Assembly (NCBI GenBank): GCA_949317995.1
Contig: OX439036.1
Coordinates: 103,399,891-103,463,890, forward strand
From: Acholoe squamosa
Lineage: Eukaryota > Annelida > Polychaeta > Phyllodocida > Polynoidae
Direction of reading: 5' to 3'
Length of the DNA stretch: 64,000 nt
Shown: positions 61,096 through 64,000 of the stretch, one piece after another
Layout of the letters: each line of letters opens with the position of its first letter
Numbering within the stretch: the first letter of the stretch is position 1
Program-made: the position numbers and the translations under genes
Notes under the pieces: model-generated
Database searches by the model: none
Told to the model about the DNA's origin: nothing
Seen by the model: only the letters and a program-made list of their open reading frames with translations

Positions 61096-63372
61096 ATGGT
61101 AGATACTTGTACATTTGATGACAGAAGCAAGAGAGCCTGGTCCCAAGAGCCAGCTACACGTGCCCTCCAAAGAGAGATAGAGCGGCTCTCTAAGCAACTG
61201 AAGCAGGAAAGAGACAAAAATGTAAAGTTGCTGAGAAAACAGACACTCGCAGCACCTAACCCTGACACTCCTGCTCCTGCACCCAACCCAAGCCCAACAC
61301 CACACAGGGAAAGAGGCAGGCCCAAAAAACGAGGGAGGCGACTGTCCTCCTCTCTGTCTGCGTCCCCAGTCAGAGACCCCCCACCACAAGCCATCAATGT
61401 GGAGAGAGACTACTTGGGCCCTGATGCCACACCTAGGAGGAGTGCCAGCCATCTAATGAGGAATGAGCGGATGACCCCAAGGACCCGCAAGAATGTTGAG
61501 AACAGGGTAAAACCATATATGGTCCTGAAAAAACAATTGTCAACACTCGGAAAGAAGGAAAAGATGAAGCTGTTATCCGAAAACAGCATGGACGCCAAGC
61601 TTAAGGAGCAAAAGTTACCACGGGGGACCAAAAGTGTGCTCGCCAAGGAACTCAGGGTAAACCGTAGTAGGGTCTTCTCTGACCTCCAGCTCCGTGAGGC
61701 AAGGAGGCAAGACGGAATCAGAAAGGCAGAGGTTGTCCGTGCATGGATGCGCGACCCTGCGAACAGTGCCATGTTACCTGGAAAGAGAGACGGGGCGAAT
61801 AAGAAAAAGAACAAGGATGGGATAGAGCAGCAGAAGGTGGTGCTCATGGACACCCTCACCAACAGTTACAGAAAGTATACCTCCCAATGTGCCTCCAGTG
61901 ACATGGTGTCCGAGAGCACCTTTGTGCGCGCCAGGCCAAATGACGTGAAATTGTTTCACGTCATGAAGCGTCAGTCGTGTCTCTGTAAGGCACATAGCAA
62001 CATTGCATACATGTGTCAGGCTGTTTCTTCTTTACCTAAGTCCACCACCAGCCTCCTAGAACTCAGTGACGAAAGAATCAAAGAAATAGTGGAGGAGTAC
62101 CCCGCTACACACATGAAGTACTACGTATGGGATAAGCCACAGAAAACTGAGGTGGAGGGTGGGAAAAGTGCACGCCAACAGCGGGAGCAAGGGAAAAAGA
62201 ACAAAGATGAGGATGCAGAGGAGGAAGTCACCATGTGTGGCCAGCGACTGTTTCAACGTATAGCAACCAAGGCTGTGTTCAAGGCTAAACTGGTGGCCCT
62301 CCTACCCTCCTTTAGGGCCCACTGTCGGAGAGTAGAAAATCAGAACTCCCAGGTAAAGCTTCTGAAAGACCGCCTCCTCATGCATCAGTCCGTAGTCCAA
62401 GTTGACTACGCTGAAAACTGGACTACGGACTATGCCAAACAAATCCAGTCAGCGTACTATTCTAAACCTCAGATCACTCTCAAGGCCATGGTGGCCAAGG
62501 TCAAGGACTTTTCAAACTTGCCAGTTGACCGGGAGGATCCCGACTGGGTCTCAGAGGAGGGAGATGAAGGTACCATGTACCACTACAACTTTGTTGGGGT
62601 CTCTGATGACCATACCCATGGTTTTGAGGAGACGTTTACCTTTGTTGAGGCCCTGATAAAAGAGCTCCGGCTTAACCACCCCCAGTTGCAGTTCGTTTGG
62701 TTCGTGTCCGACTCCCCCTCGTCGCAGTACCGTAACCGATACATATGCCAGATGCTGCTGGACAGCCCCACTCTCTTCCACGTCCGCTGTGCCTGGACCT
62801 GGCTAGAGAGTGGTCATGGTAAGGGCCCCTGCGACGGGGTGGGAGGGGCAATCAAGCGGATTGCTTCTCGGGAGACCAAGAAGGAGCAAATTATACAGAA
62901 TGCAGAGGATTTCATGGATAAAGTCTCCTCCGAGAAAATTCAACTCATCCATCGGAGTAAGAAGGATATCGATGCAAACCGGAAGAGCAAGAAGTGCCGC
63001 AAGATCCGGGCTACCGGTGAAGTGACCGGCATATCCAAAGCACACCAAGCGGTCACCATCGGCAGTGTGCTTCACATCCAGCCACTCTCCTGCTTCGGTC
63101 CATGCTGCATGCGGGAGGATGGGCGGATGTTGAAGGGCTGCCCAGGCTGGACCCCCGTCATCAACCTCGGAGTCAGCTACAGCGACGACGAGTTGTCCGA
63201 GGAGGAGGACAACAGGACGGAGCAAGAGATCATTGATGAGATGCCCTTCGCAGACGAAGTCCTGGAACCGGATGTGGAAGAGGCAAGACCCCCCCGCTTC
63301 TACGGACAGAGAGCTACCTCCCGCGCTGTCCGTAAAGTGGCCAAGAGGCTCGTCAGGAAGAGGAAGAACTAG
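61096..63372 (+). CDS. DDE-like (RNase H-fold) transposase-like protein, 758 codons
   Basis: A single uninterrupted frame starts at ATG 61096. Residues 10-50 form a coiled coil (REIERLSKQLKQERDKNVKL), followed by a proline-rich basic linker and a helical region to about 290. A cysteine/histidine cluster lies around FHVMKRQSCLCKAHSNIAYM (about 290-310). Then come three blocks that look like a DDE triad: VVQVDYAENW (about 435), WFVSDSPSSQYRNRY (about 540) and WLESGHGKGPCDGVGGAIKR (about 575-595). A CFGPCCMRE cysteine group follows, then an acidic tail with a basic end. Proteins with this DYAENW-SDSPSSQYRN-GHGKGPCDG order are common, uncharacterised, multi-copy genes in invertebrates. A transposase role is inferred, not proven. 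Confidence 0.7.
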   Translation: MVDTCTFDDRSKRAWSQEPATRALQREIERLSKQLKQERDKNVKLLRKQTLAAPNPDTPAPAPNPSPTPHRERGRPKKRGRRLSSSLSASPVRDPPPQAINVERDYLGPDATPRRSASHLMRNERMTPRTRKNVENRVKPYMVLKKQLSTLGKKEKMKLLSENSMDAKLKEQKLPRGTKSVLAKELRVNRSRVFSDLQLREARRQDGIRKAEVVRAWMRDPANSAMLPGKRDGANKKKNKDGIEQQKVVLMDTLTNSYRKYTSQCASSDMVSESTFVRARPNDVKLFHVMKRQSCLCKAHSNIAYMCQAVSSLPKSTTSLLELSDERIKEIVEEYPATHMKYYVWDKPQKTEVEGGKSARQQREQGKKNKDEDAEEEVTMCGQRLFQRIATKAVFKAKLVALLPSFRAHCRRVENQNSQVKLLKDRLLMHQSVVQVDYAENWTTDYAKQIQSAYYSKPQITLKAMVAKVKDFSNLPVDREDPDWVSEEGDEGTMYHYNFVGVSDDHTHGFEETFTFVEALIKELRLNHPQLQFVWFVSDSPSSQYRNRYICQMLLDSPTLFHVRCAWTWLESGHGKGPCDGVGGAIKRIASRETKKEQIIQNAEDFMDKVSSEKIQLIHRSKKDIDANRKSKKCRKIRATGEVTGISKAHQAVTIGSVLHIQPLSCFGPCCMREDGRMLKGCPGWTPVINLGVSYSDDELSEEEDNRTEQEIIDEMPFADEVLEPDVEEARPPRFYGQRATSRAVRKVAKRLVRKRKN

Positions 63373-64000
63373 CCGTCCTGTTGTCCTTGCATTCCTGCTT
63401 TTCCTGCTGTTACATCTCATTCTTATTACCTGAGTTCATTTTGGTCATACCTGTGGGCATGTCCTCCTTACACTGGCTGACTCTATGTCTTTCCGAGTGA
63501 AGGAGGGCTATACCCAAAGAAATGACCAAAAGATAACTGTAAAATAATGCAGGTGAATGCATGGTAAATAACAGTTGATTATAGTATGCCATGTAGAAAA
63601 GATTAATGAATTATTGTAGACAGTATAACTTTTACCATAGTTAATCAAAACTGGTAGATACACACTAAAGTTGTGTACATGTATGTATGTACATGTATGT
63701 GCACACATTCTATGTTACTATGAAAATAAGGCTTAATATTAACTAAAAACGCCTTTATAATGGTAAGGGAAATATTAAAGGGGTAGGGGCGGGGAAGGGA
63801 TAATAAAGAAATACTTTTGAAACGTTCACATGTGTTATATATACTTTATTCCTACAATTGTCTTCCTGAGTGATTTAAACCCCTCTCAGATATATGAAAG
63901 AGATAATTAACACTCACAACCACCTTCAGACATAAGGGGGGAATAATTAGTGTCAAAATAAAACAATTTCTATTGTTCACATGCATTATGATACTCTCAC
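63373..64000. other. 3-prime flank with further G and H modules
   Basis: Module G-H composites occur at 63487-63529, a diverged H at 63444-63470 and a diverged G at 63860-63874. No gene was seen. The sequence leaves the window without a recognisable element end. Confidence 0.5.

Larger units (their letters stand above)
55624..64000. mobile_element. Candidate new DNA transposon with two genes and repeated modules, runs off the window
   Basis: The segment holds a proline-rich repeat-protein gene (56578-60451), a DDE-like 758-codon gene (61096-63372), and at least ten copies of GTCTTCCCGAGTGAT (module G) plus eight of GGAGGGTTATGCCCAAAGAA (module H) in introns and flanks, in both orientations. 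Neither module was seen elsewhere in the window. Terminal inverted repeats and duplications were not found; the right end probably lies beyond 64000. The idea that this is one element is inference from shared modules and from the DDE-like protein. Confidence 0.5.

Overview
This is animal (metazoan) nuclear DNA, most likely from a marine invertebrate such as a lophotrochozoan or an invertebrate deuterostome; the species cannot be fixed from sequence alone. The evidence is a host gene with GT-AG introns, intronic (TA)n tracts, and a dense, nested mix of Polinton/Maverick, Ty3/gypsy, Ty1/copia, several LINE clades, PIF/Harbinger transposons, MITEs and tRNA-related SINEs. No bacterial operons or CRISPR arrays are present.

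The only clear host gene is an alkaline phosphatase on the plus strand. Nine exons lie between 21327 and 49550. They encode about 534 residues, ending in a hydrophobic tail that looks like a GPI-anchor signal. The first (signal peptide) exon is not identified and lies somewhere left of 21327. Its introns carry a near-intact LINE (about 22.0-27.2 kb), a complete two-gene Harbinger transposon (31.6-40.3 kb), a decayed copia element (41.9-46.3 kb), MITEs and SINEs.

Left of the gene, 0-20 kb is layered mobile DNA: a Polinton capsid and protease remnant (0.8-2.2 kb), a minus-strand I-clade LINE (2.6-7.0 kb), a MITE and SINE zone (7-11.5 kb), a gypsy element (11.7-13.95 kb) hit by a tRNA-Cys-bearing inverted-repeat element, a CR1-like LINE with an internal RT deletion (14.0-17.7 kb), a second I-clade fragment (17.7-19.0 kb) and a stranded gypsy pol tail (19.04-19.25 kb). 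Right of the gene are a second, four-exon Harbinger-type transposase (53.2-55.1 kb) and, from 55.6 kb to the window edge, a candidate new mobile element. The latter holds a multi-exon gene with a 13-unit proline-rich repeat, a 758-codon DDE-like protein gene, and many copies of two short modules found only there.

The two most interesting systems are these. (1) The LINE at 22-27 kb has an ORF1 that joins a NADAR (ADP-ribose N-glycosidase family) domain to an SGNH-esterase-like domain. Its ORF2 (endonuclease-RT) follows in the same frame after a single TAG, with no ATG before the endonuclease motifs. (2) The 55.6-64 kb element combines the DDE-like protein, the repeat protein and the repeated modules. 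Four SINE-like families in the window also share one 3-prime tail design, a GTAAAA core followed by a different microsatellite in each.
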